Shown here piece by piece: positions 17,091 to 26,841 of a stretch of 64,000 nucleotides of DNA (the first letter of the stretch is position 1; each line of letters opens with the position of its first letter). Origin of the DNA: Hymenobacter glacialis (GTDB lineage Bacteria; Bacteroidota; Bacteroidia; Cytophagales; Hymenobacteraceae). The position numbers and the translations under genes were made by a program. The notes beneath the pieces were generated by a model. It was given only the letters and a program-made list of their open reading frames with translations. It did not search any database and was not told the origin of the DNA. Location: NCBI RefSeq assembly GCF_001816165.1, contig NZ_MDZC01000023.1, forward strand, positions 1 to 64,000, written 5' to 3'.

Positions 17091-18689
17091 CTAAAAAGTA
17101 ATGCCCGCCGTGAGGCTGGTGGTGAAGCGGGAATTATTCACCTTGATTACGGGCTGCTGCTCATTGGCCAGCGTGTAAGGCGTGTACACCTGGTTGAGGG
17201 TAGAATACACGGCGGCGGCATCAATGAAGAAGTTGCCCTGCCGAATGCCCAGGCCCCCGGTGTAGAAGTTCTGGCCGCGCTCGTTTGAGTTGTCCTCCAC
17301 GTAGGGGGTGCCGTAGCGGGCGTAGCCCACGCGCACCCGAAACACGTCGAAACGGCCCTCGGCGCCCACGCGCAGGTTTACCGTGTTTTTGTAGCGGGAC
17401 CTGATGTCCTCGTTCTCGGTGCTAAACGAGTAGTTGTCGCCGTTGGCATCCTGGTCGTCATTGTTGAAGCGCGCCTGACCGTAACCTACGTACTCCACAT
17501 CGCCCGATATAAAGCCGAGCTTGCCGATGGTGTACGCCACCCCGCCATTGGCCCGAAATGGCGTGGTGAGCCGGTAGGCATAGTCATTGGGCAGGGCTTC
17601 GACGGAGGTAATGCCCACGGGCCCGGTTGGGAGCGAAACCGAAACAATGTCGGTGCCCTGAGCGCTGAAGTCGGTGGTGATGGAGGACGTGTACCGCTCC
17701 GAGAATTTCATAAACGTGGGCGACTGCACGGATGCGCCCACGCGCAGGGCGTCGGTGGCGCGGTATATCAGGCCCAGCCGCGCATTGAAGCCATTGCCGG
17801 TGGTAAAGTTTTCGTCGCGCAGCGTGTAGCTGGTAAGGTGCGTAGTAGGGTCGTTCTCGGTTTCGGTAAATTCCCGAACCGAACGGTAATTGGAGCTGAC
17901 AATGCCCAACCCAACGCCCACGTAAAGCCGGTCGCGGTAGCTGGCACCGTAGCCCAAGTCAAACTGCGACATGGAGCCCCGGGTCGCAACGGATTCCGAC
18001 TGCCCAATGGGCCCGCGGCGCACCCGCGAGACAATGGCAGAGTCGGCGCCGGAGCGGCTGCGCACAATGCTGGTGAGGTAAGCCCCGTAGGCCAGGCCAT
18101 CGGCCGACGTGTAGTTGCCGGAGTTGCCCTGCTCGCGCAAGTCATCGAAATATCCCTGGCCGGCCGTGCCGCGCAACGAAGCCAGGTAGGATTGGTTATC
18201 GCCCGACACCGTGCGGCCGTTCACGCTGCGGTCGGTGAGCTGCCCACTGTAACGGGAAGCGGCATTAAAATCGGCCAGGCGGGTGAAGCCGAGCGCAAAA
18301 GCGCCGCCGCGCCAGTTGGTGCTTTGGTCGCCATCGGGACGCCGGGTGGTGAACACCAAGCCGCCGCTGCCCACGTGGAAGCTGTTCTTGGTGGCGTTCT
18401 GGGCTCCCGATGCGTTGCCTTCAATGCCGGCGTCGCTCTGGCCCAGGCCAAATCCCGGTGTGAAGTGCAGCTCCGATTTCTGGTACATGCCCAGGCCGGC
18501 GGGGTTGCTGGTCAGGTTGCCAAAGTCAGCGCCTACGGCTACGTTGGCTCCTCCTATGCCCAGGGAGCGGGCGGGGCCGCCTATTTGCAGGCGGGAGTAG
18601 CGCAGGGCATCACTGGCGCCCTGGGCAAAGGCGTGGCCTGCCTGCCCTGCTACGAGGGCCAGGCCAAGCCAGATTATCCGTTTTTTCAT
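17091..18689 (-). CDS. OmpP1/FadL-like outer-membrane transport protein
   Basis: A 532-residue outer-membrane barrel. The start at 18689 (MKKRIIWLGLALVAGQAGHAFAQ) gives a normal Sec signal cut after AFA; the earlier ATG would add a non-signal extension. The mature N-terminus has the OmpP1/FadL pattern SLGIGGANVAVGADFGNLTSNPAGLG, with the NPAG motif that marks this family, and ends with alternating aromatic strands finishing in TAGITF, a typical C-terminal barrel strand. FadL relatives take up long-chain fatty acids or hydrophobic compounds; the substrate here is not known. It lies just downstream of a G/Y-rich lipoprotein on the same strand, separated by 77 bases. Confidence 0.85.
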   Translation of the reverse strand: MKKRIIWLGLALVAGQAGHAFAQGASDALRYSRLQIGGPARSLGIGGANVAVGADFGNLTSNPAGLGMYQKSELHFTPGFGLGQSDAGIEGNASGAQNATKNSFHVGSGGLVFTTRRPDGDQSTNWRGGAFALGFTRLADFNAASRYSGQLTDRSVNGRTVSGDNQSYLASLRGTAGQGYFDDLREQGNSGNYTSADGLAYGAYLTSIVRSRSGADSAIVSRVRRGPIGQSESVATRGSMSQFDLGYGASYRDRLYVGVGLGIVSSNYRSVREFTETENDPTTHLTSYTLRDENFTTGNGFNARLGLIYRATDALRVGASVQSPTFMKFSERYTSSITTDFSAQGTDIVSVSLPTGPVGITSVEALPNDYAYRLTTPFRANGGVAYTIGKLGFISGDVEYVGYGQARFNNDDQDANGDNYSFSTENEDIRSRYKNTVNLRVGAEGRFDVFRVRVGYARYGTPYVEDNSNERGQNFYTGGLGIRQGNFFIDAAAVYSTLNQVYTPYTLANEQQPVIKVNNSRFTTSLTAGITF

Positions 18690-18766
18690 GGGGGTTGGAA
18701 GAAAAGGAGCCAGCCGTTGGGCCAGCTCACTTGAAGCAAGTTTTGCAGAAAGTATCAACTCAGGAG

Positions 18767-20149
18767 TTATTCGCCCCGACCACGGCTCCGGCCGCCGCCG
18801 CGATTGCCGCCGTCGTTACTGCCGCCGCCGTTGTTGGAGGGCGACGAGTAAGAAGGCTCGCTCCGCTGCTGAGGCCGCTCGTAAGACTGCTGGCGGGGTT
18901 GCTCATACGTTTGCTGGCGCTGCTGCTGGCGGGGCTGGTCGTAGCTGCGCTGCTGGCGGGGTTGTTCCGTGGCTTGCGTGTTGGTGTTGGTAGGCTGCAT
19001 GGGCGGGCTTTGGAAAAAGCCCCCGCGGCGGCGCTGGCCCTCGGGCTGCGTATCGGTGCGCTCGGGTTGGGTGGGTTCGCCCTGGGTGGTGCCCACATCC
19101 ATGCTCTGCCGGCGGCCGGCGTTGTAGCCATCGCGGGTGGGGCGGGTGCCATCTGCGGGCTGGTCCATGTTGCGGTACACGGGCTGCTCCGATACCCGCG
19201 ACTGGCGTCGGGGCTGGTTGTAGCCTTCGGCGCGCTGGCTGCCACTCACGCTTTCGCTGCGCTGGCGGGTGTTGCCGGGAGCCGGTGCGGCCAGCTGCTC
19301 GTTGGAGTTGGTGGGAGCCATGCCTTCGGTCCGCACGCGGCTGTTGCCGTTTACCACGCTGGGGCTGTTACCCGAGCCAGTAGCGTTGCCCGACGAATAC
19401 CGGCCATCCGATACCCGGTTGTTGCGATGGCCCGAAGTCCGGCCCCGTACGTTGTCGTTGCCGTTGCCATAGTAGCGGTTATTGTTATTGCCATAGCCGT
19501 AGTTGTTGCCATAACCGAAGTTGTTGCCGTAGTAGGCGCCGCGACCATAGTAGCCGCCGTAGAAGGGGCTGCTGTAGTAATAAGGGTCATAGAAACCACC
19601 GCCGTAGCCACCAAAGCCAGGTCGGCCAAACCCGTACCCACCGTAGCCGCCATACCCCCACGGCCGGCCAAAGCCCAGGCTGATGCTCAGCCCCGGGCCA
19701 TAGCCAAAGGGACTACCAAACGGGCTGTAGAAGGAGCTATAAAACGGGTCGCAGATGCCGTAGGGCGAAAAGCCACAAGCACCACCACCCCAGGCATAGG
19801 CGTTGTAGTTGATGCTGGTGTAGGGGCTATACGGCATGTAATCGGTCACGCCGTAGCTCGGCACGCCGCGCATGTAAGTGTAGGTATTGTCGTAGTACTC
19901 GTCGGAGCCGCGGCTGCTTTGACGGGCGGGGGCGCTGGCGGTGTTGCCGTTGTAGTCCGGGTTGGCGGCCTCGTTGGCACTTGGGCTGGGCTCCTGGGCC
20001 GGGGCTTCCCGCATCACGGCCGTGGTGCGGTCTTTGGAGGAATAGTACACGCCATCGTCTTCCGACGTCGCGAGACCAGCGGTACCGGCACAGCCACCCA
20101 ACGCGAGCAAGGCCAAAGCGGGCAAAAATGCGGTGAGCAGGTTTTTCAT
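18767..20149 (-). CDS. Low-complexity Gly/Tyr-rich and Gln/Arg-rich lipoprotein
   Basis: A 460-residue lipoprotein, start chosen at 20149 (MKNLLTAFLPALALLALGGC), lipobox LGGC at residue 20. After a Ser/Ala-rich region, residues of about 110-230 are dominated by Gly, Tyr, Phe and Pro (blocks such as GYGGYGGYGFGRPGFGGYGG and NNNNRYYGNGND). The C-terminal third is Gln/Arg/Pro-rich with repeats such as YEQPRQQSYERPQQ and ends RGGGRSRGRGE. No known catalytic domain is visible. It may be a surface or adhesive protein or bind polyanions, but this is inference from composition only. An equally long reading frame on the opposite strand is a compositional shadow. Confidence 0.8.
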   Translation of the reverse strand: MKNLLTAFLPALALLALGGCAGTAGLATSEDDGVYYSSKDRTTAVMREAPAQEPSPSANEAANPDYNGNTASAPARQSSRGSDEYYDNTYTYMRGVPSYGVTDYMPYSPYTSINYNAYAWGGGACGFSPYGICDPFYSSFYSPFGSPFGYGPGLSISLGFGRPWGYGGYGGYGFGRPGFGGYGGGFYDPYYYSSPFYGGYYGRGAYYGNNFGYGNNYGYGNNNNRYYGNGNDNVRGRTSGHRNNRVSDGRYSSGNATGSGNSPSVVNGNSRVRTEGMAPTNSNEQLAAPAPGNTRQRSESVSGSQRAEGYNQPRRQSRVSEQPVYRNMDQPADGTRPTRDGYNAGRRQSMDVGTTQGEPTQPERTDTQPEGQRRRGGFFQSPPMQPTNTNTQATEQPRQQRSYDQPRQQQRQQTYEQPRQQSYERPQQRSEPSYSSPSNNGGGSNDGGNRGGGRSRGRGE

Positions 20150-20422
20150 AGCTAAAGAATGAAGGGTGGGCGGGCTGGGGGTAAAGTAACGATGCAAACG
20201 GCGGAGCAAGTGGTTGAACGCTGCTACCCAGCTATGGTTTAACACGCTGAGTAAAAAAAGGAAACGTGCAGCGGTCCGGACGGCGCCGGTAATCGGCATG
20301 CCATCCCTCGCGTGCGGTCCGCGCATTAGTAACGTAATTTGACCCCGAAACGGTGCCCTTTTAACAACTCAAATCTTGTACCAGAGTTGGGAACTTTTTC
20401 AATTAATTATAAGATGCATCCC

Positions 20423-21898
20423 ATGAGCAAAAAGTTGCCTACCCGCCAGGAAGATTATTCCCTTTGGTACAATGAGTTAGTGAAGCGCGCGGGCCTCGCC
20501 GAAAACTCCGCCGTGCGCGGCTGCATGGTTATAAAACCCTACGGCTACGCCATTTGGGAAAAAATGCAGCGCCAGCTGGACGACATGTTCAAGCGCACCG
20601 GCCACGAAAATGCCTACTTCCCCATCTTCATCCCCAAAAGCCTGTTCGAGGCCGAGGAGAAAAACGCCGAAGGCTTCGCCAAAGAGTGCGCCGTGGTCAC
20701 CCACTACCGCCTCCAGACCGACCCCGACAACCCCGGCAAGCTGCGCGTAGACCCCTCTGCCAAGCTGGAGGAAGAGCTGGTGGTACGCCCCACCTCGGAA
20801 GCCATTATCTGGAGCACCTACAAAAACTGGGTGCAAAGCTACCGCGACCTGCCCCTGCTCATCAACCAGTGGGCCAACGTGGTGCGCTGGGAAATGAAGA
20901 CCCGGATGTTTCTGCGCACCGCCGAATTCCTGTGGCAGGAAGGCCACACCGCTCACGCCACTGCCGAGGAGGCCGTGGCCGAAACCCGCCAGATGCTGGA
21001 CGTGTACGCCGAGTTTGCCGAAGAGCACATGGCCCTGCCGGTAGTGAAGGGCGTGAAAACCCCCAACGAGCGGTTTGCCGGTGCCGAGGACACGTATTGC
21101 ATTGAGGCCCTCATGCAGGACGGCAAAGCCCTGCAGGCTGGCACCAGCCATTTCCTGGGCCAGAATTTCGCCAAGGCCTTTGACGTGACCTATGCCACCA
21201 AAGAAGGGGGCCTGGAGCACGTGTGGGGCACCAGCTGGGGCGTGAGCACCCGCCTGATGGGTGCCCTCGTGATGGCGCATTCCGACGACGAAGGCCTGGT
21301 GCTGCCGCCCAAGTTGGCCCCCATTCAGGTGGTCATCGTGCCCATCTACAAGTCCGGCGAGCTCGACGCTTTGCTGGACCGCATTAAACCCATTCAAATG
21401 GGCCTCATTGCCCGCGGCATCTCGGTGAAGCTGGACGCCCGCGACACTGAGCGCCCCGGCTTCAAGTTTGCCGAGTGGGAGCTGAAGGGCGTGCCCGTGC
21501 GCCTGGCCATTGGCGCGCGCGACCTTGACGGTGGCACCGTGGAGGTGGTGCGCCGCGACACCAAGGAAAAATTGAGCCTGCCGCTGGCCGATATCGTGGA
21601 GAGCGTGGACCAATTGCTCACCGATATTCAGAGCAACATCTACGCCAAGGCCAAGAAATTCCGTGAAACCCACACCACCCGCGTCGACAGCTACGACGAA
21701 TTCAAGCGCGTGCTCGATAACGAAGCCGGCTTTGTGCTGGCCCACTACGACGGCACTTCCGAAACCGAGGAACGCATCAAGGAGGAAACCAAAGCCACCG
21801 TGCGCTGCCTGGCCCTCAACGAGCCCGACGAAGACGGCGTGTGCATGGTGACCGGCAAGCCCAGCGTGCGCCGCGCCTACTTCGCTCGCGCCTACTAA
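20423..21898 (+). CDS. proS: Prolyl-tRNA synthetase, archaeal/eukaryotic (type 3) form
   Basis: A 491-residue class II synthetase. The start at 20423 gives [20 protein letters not shown]; an ATG three codons earlier is also possible. Motif 1 region [16 protein letters not shown], motif 2 [35 protein letters not shown] and motif 3 [21 protein letters not shown] are all present, along with the C-terminal anticodon-binding domain and a final Tyr as in the archaeal-type enzymes. It lacks the long editing insertion of the bacterial type. It charges tRNA-Pro. It is divergent from the G/Y-rich lipoprotein gene and followed by its own terminator. Confidence 0.96.
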   Translation: MSKKLPTRQEDYSLWYNELVKRAGLAENSAVRGCMVIKPYGYAIWEKMQRQLDDMFKRTGHENAYFPIFIPKSLFEAEEKNAEGFAKECAVVTHYRLQTDPDNPGKLRVDPSAKLEEELVVRPTSEAIIWSTYKNWVQSYRDLPLLINQWANVVRWEMKTRMFLRTAEFLWQEGHTAHATAEEAVAETRQMLDVYAEFAEEHMALPVVKGVKTPNERFAGAEDTYCIEALMQDGKALQAGTSHFLGQNFAKAFDVTYATKEGGLEHVWGTSWGVSTRLMGALVMAHSDDEGLVLPPKLAPIQVVIVPIYKSGELDALLDRIKPIQMGLIARGISVKLDARDTERPGFKFAEWELKGVPVRLAIGARDLDGGTVEVVRRDTKEKLSLPLADIVESVDQLLTDIQSNIYAKAKKFRETHTTRVDSYDEFKRVLDNEAGFVLAHYDGTSETEERIKEETKATVRCLALNEPDEDGVCMVTGKPSVRRAYFARAY

Positions 21899-21923
21899 CC
21901 AACTCTCTCCGGAGGTCGGAAAC

Positions 21924-21957
21924 AAAAAGCTCCATCGGTTCGCCGATGGGGCTTTTT
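21924..21957 (+). terminator. Terminator after proS
   Basis: AAAAAGCTCCATCGG TTCG CCGATGGGGCTTTTT: a stem with a UUCG-type tetraloop and T-run. Confidence 0.88.
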
Positions 21958-22161
21958 GCATTTTTATTAGCTTGTCCTTGAATAAAATAACATATTAATT
22001 ATGAGAGTAATAACAAGTGATTAAGCTGAAAGAAGGTGTATCAAAATAATACGATACCAATTATTTATTTGATAATACCTCATCAGTGCGGGTTTCGTCC
22101 ATTATATTTAACCAGCAAAAATTTGCACTTCTTTCCAATCACCCATTTCACCTCATTTGTT

Positions 22162-22587
22162 ATGCGTCTACTCCTACTGAGCTTCTTTACCTTGTGTGCC
22201 CTTGCTGGCCAGGCACAAACCGCTCCCTTCGCAGTTCCCGAAAAAGCCGCTGCCAAGCTGGAAAAGCTACTGAAGCAGACCCAGACCGAAGTAGAAGTTG
22301 GCAAACGCGCCAGCAAGCTACCCGCCGAAACCCGGCCGATGCTCAACAAGATTCTGGTGCAATCGACCAGGGAGTTCCTGGCCATCACGGCCGCCAAGCC
22401 CACCAAAGACGCGTACCTGCAAGGCCTGGACGCCGGGCTGGCCCGCCTCGCTCCCTTGGTGCCCAACACCGATGACCGGGCCCAGGTAGCCGAACACTTC
22501 CAGGACCTGCTCGACATCGTGGGGCTGAAAAGCTCCGAGGGCCGGTTGACTGCCTTCATGGAAGGCAGCACCATGGCCGCGCGTTAA
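22162..22587 (+). CDS. Small secreted protein of unknown function
   Basis: A 141-residue protein. The ATG at 22162 gives a clean signal peptide (MRLLLLSFFTLCALAGQAQ) that an upstream start would spoil. The mature part is helical and charged, beginning VPEKAAAKLEKLLKQ and containing LPAETRPMLNKIL and YLQGLDAGLARL; it has no cysteines. I do not recognise a family. It is probably periplasmic. The 200 bases before it are AT-rich relative to the region and contain no obvious gene. NfeD follows 92 bases downstream on the same strand beyond a hairpin, so a shared transcript is possible but not shown. Confidence 0.75.
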   Translation: MRLLLLSFFTLCALAGQAQTAPFAVPEKAAAKLEKLLKQTQTEVEVGKRASKLPAETRPMLNKILVQSTREFLAITAAKPTKDAYLQGLDAGLARLAPLVPNTDDRAQVAEHFQDLLDIVGLKSSEGRLTAFMEGSTMAAR

Positions 22588-22612
22588 TCCCCCGTTGAAC
22601 CTCTACGGCAAT

Positions 22613-22635
22613 GCCAGGCAGATATTCTGCCTGGC
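22613..22635. other. Perfect short hairpin upstream of nfeD
   Basis: GCCAGGCAGA TAT TCTGCCTGGC, a 10-bp perfect stem without a T-run, 44 bases before the nfeD start. It may be an attenuating or transcript-end structure, or a factor binding site. Confidence 0.45.
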
Positions 22636-22647
22636 CTTGCTGCGATG

Positions 22648-22655
22648 TATCTTTA
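22648..22655 (+). promoter_or_regulatory. -7-like box TATCTTTA upstream of nfeD
   Basis: One mismatch from TAnnTTTG, 24 bases before the nfeD ATG and just after the hairpin, consistent with an operon-specific promoter for nfeD-floA. Confidence 0.4.
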
Positions 22656-22679
22656 GGGGTCACTAACTCCTCCTGCCCC

Positions 22680-23144
22680 ATGCCCTGGCTCACCATTGGA
22701 TTGCTCTTGCTGTTCGGCCTGCTTTTTATCGCGGTCGAAGTCATTTTTATTCCCGGCACCACCATCGTGGGCTTCGTGGGCTTCGCGCTGCTGGCGGTGG
22801 GCGTGTGGATGGGCTACCGCGACTTTGGGAACGAGGTGGGGCACTACGCCCTGCTAACCGTGGCCGTGCTGGCCAGCCTGATTGTGTACGTAGGACTTCG
22901 ACCGAAAAACCTGGATAAAGTGGCCCTGAACACCGTGAACAACGCCACCGTGCGCGACGTGCGCCGGGCCGATGTGGCTCCGGGCACGGTGGGCCGCACA
23001 TTGTCGGCGCTGCGGCCGGCGGGCACGGCGCTGTTTGGCGACGAGCGCCGGGAAGTGGTGACGCGGGGCGAGTTTGTGGCCTCGGGCAGTGATGTGCGCG
23101 TGCTCAGCATTGAGCAAAACCGCATTGTGGTAGCGACTGCGTAG
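22680..23144 (+). CDS. NfeD-like membrane protein
   Basis: A 154-residue protein with three membrane segments in the first 75 residues (start [20 protein letters not shown]) and a C-terminal OB-fold-like domain with [28 protein letters not shown] and a final [13 protein letters not shown] strand. This is the short NfeD form that is typically encoded next to a flotillin/FloA gene and is thought to act with it in membrane organisation. It precedes floA by 31 bases on the same strand, so co-transcription is likely. The glycine-rich stretch [14 protein letters not shown] is also family-like. Confidence 0.9.
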   Translation: MPWLTIGLLLLFGLLFIAVEVIFIPGTTIVGFVGFALLAVGVWMGYRDFGNEVGHYALLTVAVLASLIVYVGLRPKNLDKVALNTVNNATVRDVRRADVAPGTVGRTLSALRPAGTALFGDERREVVTRGEFVASGSDVRVLSIEQNRIVVATA

Positions 23145-23175
23145 GGCGGCGTTAATTTACCTGTTACTTTACGCC

Positions 23176-24180
23176 ATGAATTTCCCCTTTGCTCCCTTAG
23201 TAATAGCAGCCGTTGTGCTGTTGGTTTTACTCTATTTCTTCCCGATTAGCCTGTGGGTCACGGCTATCTTTTCGGGGGTGCGCGTCAGCCTGTTTCAACT
23301 GGCTTTCATGCGGGTTCGGAAGGTGCCGCCGTCCCTCATCGTCAACTCGATGATTACGTCGACCAAAGCCGGGCTGCAGCTTACGGCCAACGATTTGGAA
23401 ACCCACTTTCTGGCCGGGGGCAACGTGCCCAACGTCATCAAAGCTTTGATTTCGGCTGATAAGGCCAATATTCCGCTCACCTTCAAGCAGGCTACGGCCA
23501 TCGACCTGGCCGGCCGGAACGTGTTTGAAGCCGTGACCACCAGCGTAAACCCCAAGGTGATAAACACGCCCAACGTGGCTGCTGTGTCGCAGGACGGCAT
23601 TCAGCTCATCGTTATTGCCCGCGTCACGGTGCGGGCCAACATTGCTCAGCTGGTGGGCGGCGCCGGCGAAGAAACCATTCTGGCGCGGGTAGGCGAGGGC
23701 ATCGTGAGCACCATCGGCTCGTCGAAATCGCACAAGGAAGTGCTGGAGAATCCCGACAAGATTTCCAAGCTGGTGCTCTCGAAAGGACTGGACGCCGGCA
23801 CGGCCTTCGAAATTCTGTCCATTGACATTGCCGATGTGGACATCGGAGAAAACATCGGTGCTAAGCTGCAAATCGACCAGGCCGCTGCCGACCTGCGCGT
23901 GGCCGAGGCCCGCGCCGAAGAGCGCCGCGCCATGGCCGTGGCCGTGGAGCAGGAAAACCGCGCCAAAACCCAGGATGCCAAAGCCCGCGTGGTAGAAGCC
24001 GAAGCCGAAATCCCCAAAGCCATTGCCGAAGCCTTCCGCAGCGGCAACCTGGGCGTGATGGACTACTACAAAATGCGCAACGTGCAGGCCGATACCGAAA
24101 TGCGCGACTCTATTGCCAATCCCGGCGGCGGCGGCAGTGGCAGCACCAAGCCGGGCCGCGAAGAAGGCCGGCAGTCTTAA
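23176..24180 (+). CDS. floA: Flotillin-like protein FloA (UPF0365)
   Basis: A 334-residue membrane-anchored scaffold. An N-terminal hydrophobic hairpin (about residues 5-30) is followed by the conserved [47 protein letters not shown] and a SPFH-like core ([32 protein letters not shown]). Residues of about 235-290 form a charged helix rich in Ala, Glu and Arg ([20 protein letters not shown]), expected to drive oligomerisation. FloA organises membrane microdomains in Bacillus; the role here is inferred by family. The NfeD partner is directly upstream. The Gly/Ser/Arg-rich tail is longer than the minimal fold. Confidence 0.94.
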   Translation: MNFPFAPLVIAAVVLLVLLYFFPISLWVTAIFSGVRVSLFQLAFMRVRKVPPSLIVNSMITSTKAGLQLTANDLETHFLAGGNVPNVIKALISADKANIPLTFKQATAIDLAGRNVFEAVTTSVNPKVINTPNVAAVSQDGIQLIVIARVTVRANIAQLVGGAGEETILARVGEGIVSTIGSSKSHKEVLENPDKISKLVLSKGLDAGTAFEILSIDIADVDIGENIGAKLQIDQAAADLRVAEARAEERRAMAVAVEQENRAKTQDAKARVVEAEAEIPKAIAEAFRSGNLGVMDYYKMRNVQADTEMRDSIANPGGGGSGSTKPGREEGRQS

Positions 24181-24246
24181 CCCTCGCCGCTTAGCCATCT
24201 CTTCGGAAGAGGTAATGATGGAGGCATCGTGTTAGCAGTCATCAAC

Positions 24247-24280
24247 AAAAAGCACTAGGTAGCTAGTGGGGGCTTTTTGG
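24247..24280. terminator. Terminator between floA and the OmpA-family gene
   Basis: AAAAAGC...CACTAG GTAG CTAGTG...GCTTTTT, A-run and T-run flanked, between convergent genes. The stem is imperfect in its lower part. Confidence 0.65.
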
Positions 24281-24324
24281 GTCGTTAGGTTTTCCTGTCC
24301 TCAGGAAAGGGCTTTAGCTACCGT

Positions 24325-26406
24325 TTACTTCTTGGTAATGGTGAACTCCACGCGCCGGTTCTTGGAGCGGGTCTCTTCCTGGTCGTTGCTGGCAATGGGC
24401 TTGCTGCCGCCAAAGCCCTCGGTGGTGATGCGGCCGCCGTTGACGCCGTGGCTGCTGAGGTATTTCTTCACCTCGTTCACCCGGTCCTGGCTCAGTTTCA
24501 GGTTGAGGGCGGGGTCGCCCTGGTTATCGGTGTGGCCCGAAATCTTGATTTCTACCGAAGGGTATTCCTTCATAATGCGGATGAGACGGGCCAGCTCTGG
24601 GTAAGAAGTAGTGTTGAGGTAGTACTTGCTCTGCTGAAAGAAGATGTTGTTCAGCTTCACGGTCTGGCCCACGTTGAAGGGCACCAGGAACAGGTCTTCC
24701 TTCTGCTCAGAGTACTTGTCCTTTACCGTTACGTCGAGGTTGGTGTTCTCGGCAATGTAGCCTTTGGCTTCGGCGCGCATGCCGTACTGTATGCCGCTGG
24801 GCAGCACAATGGTATAGGAGCCGTCCATGGGGTCGGTTTCCGTCACGCCGATTTCCTCGCCCGTCAGCAGGTTTTCGTAGTGAATAATGGCGCGAATGGG
24901 CTTCTTGGTGTTCACGTCGAGCACGCGGCCGGTCACCAGCGTCACTACTTCGGGCTGGAACGCGGGCGCCAGCGAGATGCGGAAAATGTCTTTCGACCCG
25001 CCTGTGCCGTTGCGCGACGACACAAGGTAGGCATCCTGGCCGGCGGCCGAAATGGTGTAGTAAGCGTCAAAATCGGGCGAGTTTACCACCGGGCCCAGGT
25101 TACGGGGCGTACTCCAGTTGGTCCAGGTATCGTCGAGGCGCTTGCTGTAGAAGATGTCTGACTTACCGTAGCCACCGCGGCCTTCGCTGGCAAAGTATAG
25201 GGTCTTTTCGTCGGCTGCCAGAAAGGGCGCAAAGTCCGACTTGTCGGTATTGACGTTGCTGCCCAGGTTTTTGGGCTTGGTCCAGTTATTGGGCATATCC
25301 GGCACGGGGAAGCTCACAAATATGTCCTGCCCGCCTTTGCCATCCGGGCGTTCCACGGCCATGAGCAGGGCCTTGCCGGAAGTAGAAAGGAAGAAGTCAA
25401 CGTGCTCCTTGTCCAGGTTTATAAAATCTTTGATAACCTGCGGCACGGGCGTTGTCCAACCCATGCGGGTGCGTTTGGTGAGGCTACAGCCCAGTGGGTC
25501 AATGGTGCCGTCGCGGTTGTAGATGTTAATGAGGATGGCGCTCTGGCCATTGGCCGACACGGAAGCAATGCCGTTGGGGTCGTCGGGGGTGTTCACGGGG
25601 CCACCCAGGTTTTTGGCAGGCCCCCAGGTCTTGTTTTTGCCGCTGATGAGCGTCGAAACAAATACATCCTGTGGGTCGCGGCTGCCGCCTACGTTGAGCG
25701 GGTTGCTTTCGCGGGCAAAGTACAGCGTGCGGCCATCGGGCGAGATAACGGGGTGCGTGTCCACATAGCGGGTGTTCACGTTCGGCCCCAGGTTTACCAG
25801 CGTCGAGTCGAACTGCGTGGACAGGACCGCATCGGGGCCTTTGGGAGCGTCAAACTCCTGCTTTACCATGGTAGCGGCCACGTCGGAAATGCCAATGGCA
25901 TCAATCTGGTTCACCCCTTCTACCTTGGCCGTGTTCATGTACACTTTCACGCCCAGGGTGCGGTACGCCGCCACCGGGAAGCGGATTTCAAGCGTGCGGA
26001 AGGCTTCGGGCAGCGGGCCGGGTTTGTTGTTGGTGTACACCTCATGGCGTTCGCCCTTGGTGTCTACAAGCTCCACTTTGGTTACCGAGCCGGGGTTGAA
26101 ATTCTCGACAATCGTGACCTGTTGCGCGGCAATGGAGCGGGCAAACCGCACTTCAATGAACTCGTTGGGCCCTTCTTTGCGCGGAATCCAGGCATCGTTG
26201 CTGATTTGGCCCAGCGGCAGGGCATTGGGCGTGCTCAGCACCTGCGAAGGAGCAAACGGGTCTTTACCGTCGGCTTTTTGCGAGGACACAGCAACCAACC
26301 GAGCGGCCCAAAGAACGCGCTGGGCATGAACTGCCGGAGCTGCCAAAAGCAGGAGTATAGCCACCGGCCCAATAGCCAACAGACGGGATGCAAAAGAATT
26401 AATCAT
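24325..26406 (-). CDS. PD40 beta-propeller and OmpA-domain outer-membrane protein
   Basis: A 693-residue secreted protein. A Sec signal (to about VHAQ, residue 29) leads into a beta-sandwich region with FIEVRFARSIAAQQVTIVEN, then a WD40-like PD40 propeller with repeats such as SPDGRTLYFARE and AADEKTLYFASEGRGGYGKSDIF, a carboxypeptidase-regulatory-like domain (VTGRVLDVNTKKPIRAIIHY), and a C-terminal OmpA domain with SGHTDNQGDPALNLKLSQDR and SKNRRVEFTI, which would bind peptidoglycan. This order resembles the type IX secretion protein PorE, but the N-terminus differs and there is no lipobox, so I leave it unnamed. It is likely an envelope-linking protein. Confidence 0.85.
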   Translation of the reverse strand: MINSFASRLLAIGPVAILLLLAAPAVHAQRVLWAARLVAVSSQKADGKDPFAPSQVLSTPNALPLGQISNDAWIPRKEGPNEFIEVRFARSIAAQQVTIVENFNPGSVTKVELVDTKGERHEVYTNNKPGPLPEAFRTLEIRFPVAAYRTLGVKVYMNTAKVEGVNQIDAIGISDVAATMVKQEFDAPKGPDAVLSTQFDSTLVNLGPNVNTRYVDTHPVISPDGRTLYFARESNPLNVGGSRDPQDVFVSTLISGKNKTWGPAKNLGGPVNTPDDPNGIASVSANGQSAILINIYNRDGTIDPLGCSLTKRTRMGWTTPVPQVIKDFINLDKEHVDFFLSTSGKALLMAVERPDGKGGQDIFVSFPVPDMPNNWTKPKNLGSNVNTDKSDFAPFLAADEKTLYFASEGRGGYGKSDIFYSKRLDDTWTNWSTPRNLGPVVNSPDFDAYYTISAAGQDAYLVSSRNGTGGSKDIFRISLAPAFQPEVVTLVTGRVLDVNTKKPIRAIIHYENLLTGEEIGVTETDPMDGSYTIVLPSGIQYGMRAEAKGYIAENTNLDVTVKDKYSEQKEDLFLVPFNVGQTVKLNNIFFQQSKYYLNTTSYPELARLIRIMKEYPSVEIKISGHTDNQGDPALNLKLSQDRVNEVKKYLSSHGVNGGRITTEGFGGSKPIASNDQEETRSKNRRVEFTITKK

Positions 26407-26420
26407 AGAATGAATAGTAG

Positions 26421-26449
26421 AAAATGTAAACTATCAAAGGCACGAGCAA
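26421..26449 (-). promoter_or_regulatory. Promoter of the PD40-OmpA gene
   Basis: On the minus strand TTG (plus 26447-26449), an 18-base spacer and TACATTTT (plus 26421-26428), 14 bases before the start codon. Close to the Bacteroidota TTG-N17-23-TAnnTTTG pattern. Confidence 0.5.
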
Positions 26450-26464
26450 GTCGTGTCATAAGCG

Positions 26465-26769
26465 GGGTAGGGGCCTAAACGGCGTCATACAAAGCTAACC
26501 TAATGAAAAAGTAGTTGCCGGCCCACTCCGGGCGGTGCTATGCTTTTTCGATGAGTCCCCGCAAAGTTAAAGTTTTTGAAGCCATTACCCGCGACAAGAC
26601 AATGGGTCTCGGCCGTTTGCGCAGCAGTAAGGTCAATTGTTCCACTTGGTAGTGGCACGGGATAAGTGCCAAATTTTGCTAGTAAGTAGAAACATGGGTA
26701 GGGGCTGGCGGGCAGCAGTACCTCACTCCCGCGGGCAGCAGGGAACTGGTTGACGGAGGACTTTTGCGC
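26465..26769. other. Non-coding stretch with no recognised feature
   Basis: About 300 bases between the OmpA-family gene promoter and the kinase terminator. The one short open frame on the minus strand has no signal, domain or start context and is probably chance. Confidence 0.5.
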
Positions 26770-26825
26770 AAAAAGCCCCTGCGGGCGCGAACCCACCAAG
26801 GTGGCCGCGCCCGCAGGGGCTTTTT
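26770..26825. terminator. Long terminator downstream of the hybrid kinase
   Basis: AAAAAGCCCCTGCGGGCGCG ... and its complement ending GGGGCTTTTT: a 20-bp stem with an inner loop, reading as a minus-strand terminator just beyond the kinase stop. Confidence 0.85.
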
Positions 26826-26841
26826 GAATACGTGAAAGCCG

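Noticed and set aside
18695-20155. A 486-codon open frame on the plus strand opposite the G/Y-rich lipoprotein
   Set aside because: It is a compositional shadow of a low-complexity gene; the minus-strand frame has a clear lipoprotein signal and the plus frame is an Ala/Val-rich stretch without a domain.
20477-21961. A 494-codon minus-strand frame opposite proS
   Set aside because: The product is His/Gly/Val-rich and matches no family, while proS has all class II motifs.
26500-26799. A 99-codon minus-strand frame between the OmpA-family and kinase genes
   Set aside because: It overlaps a terminator and has no recognisable feature.
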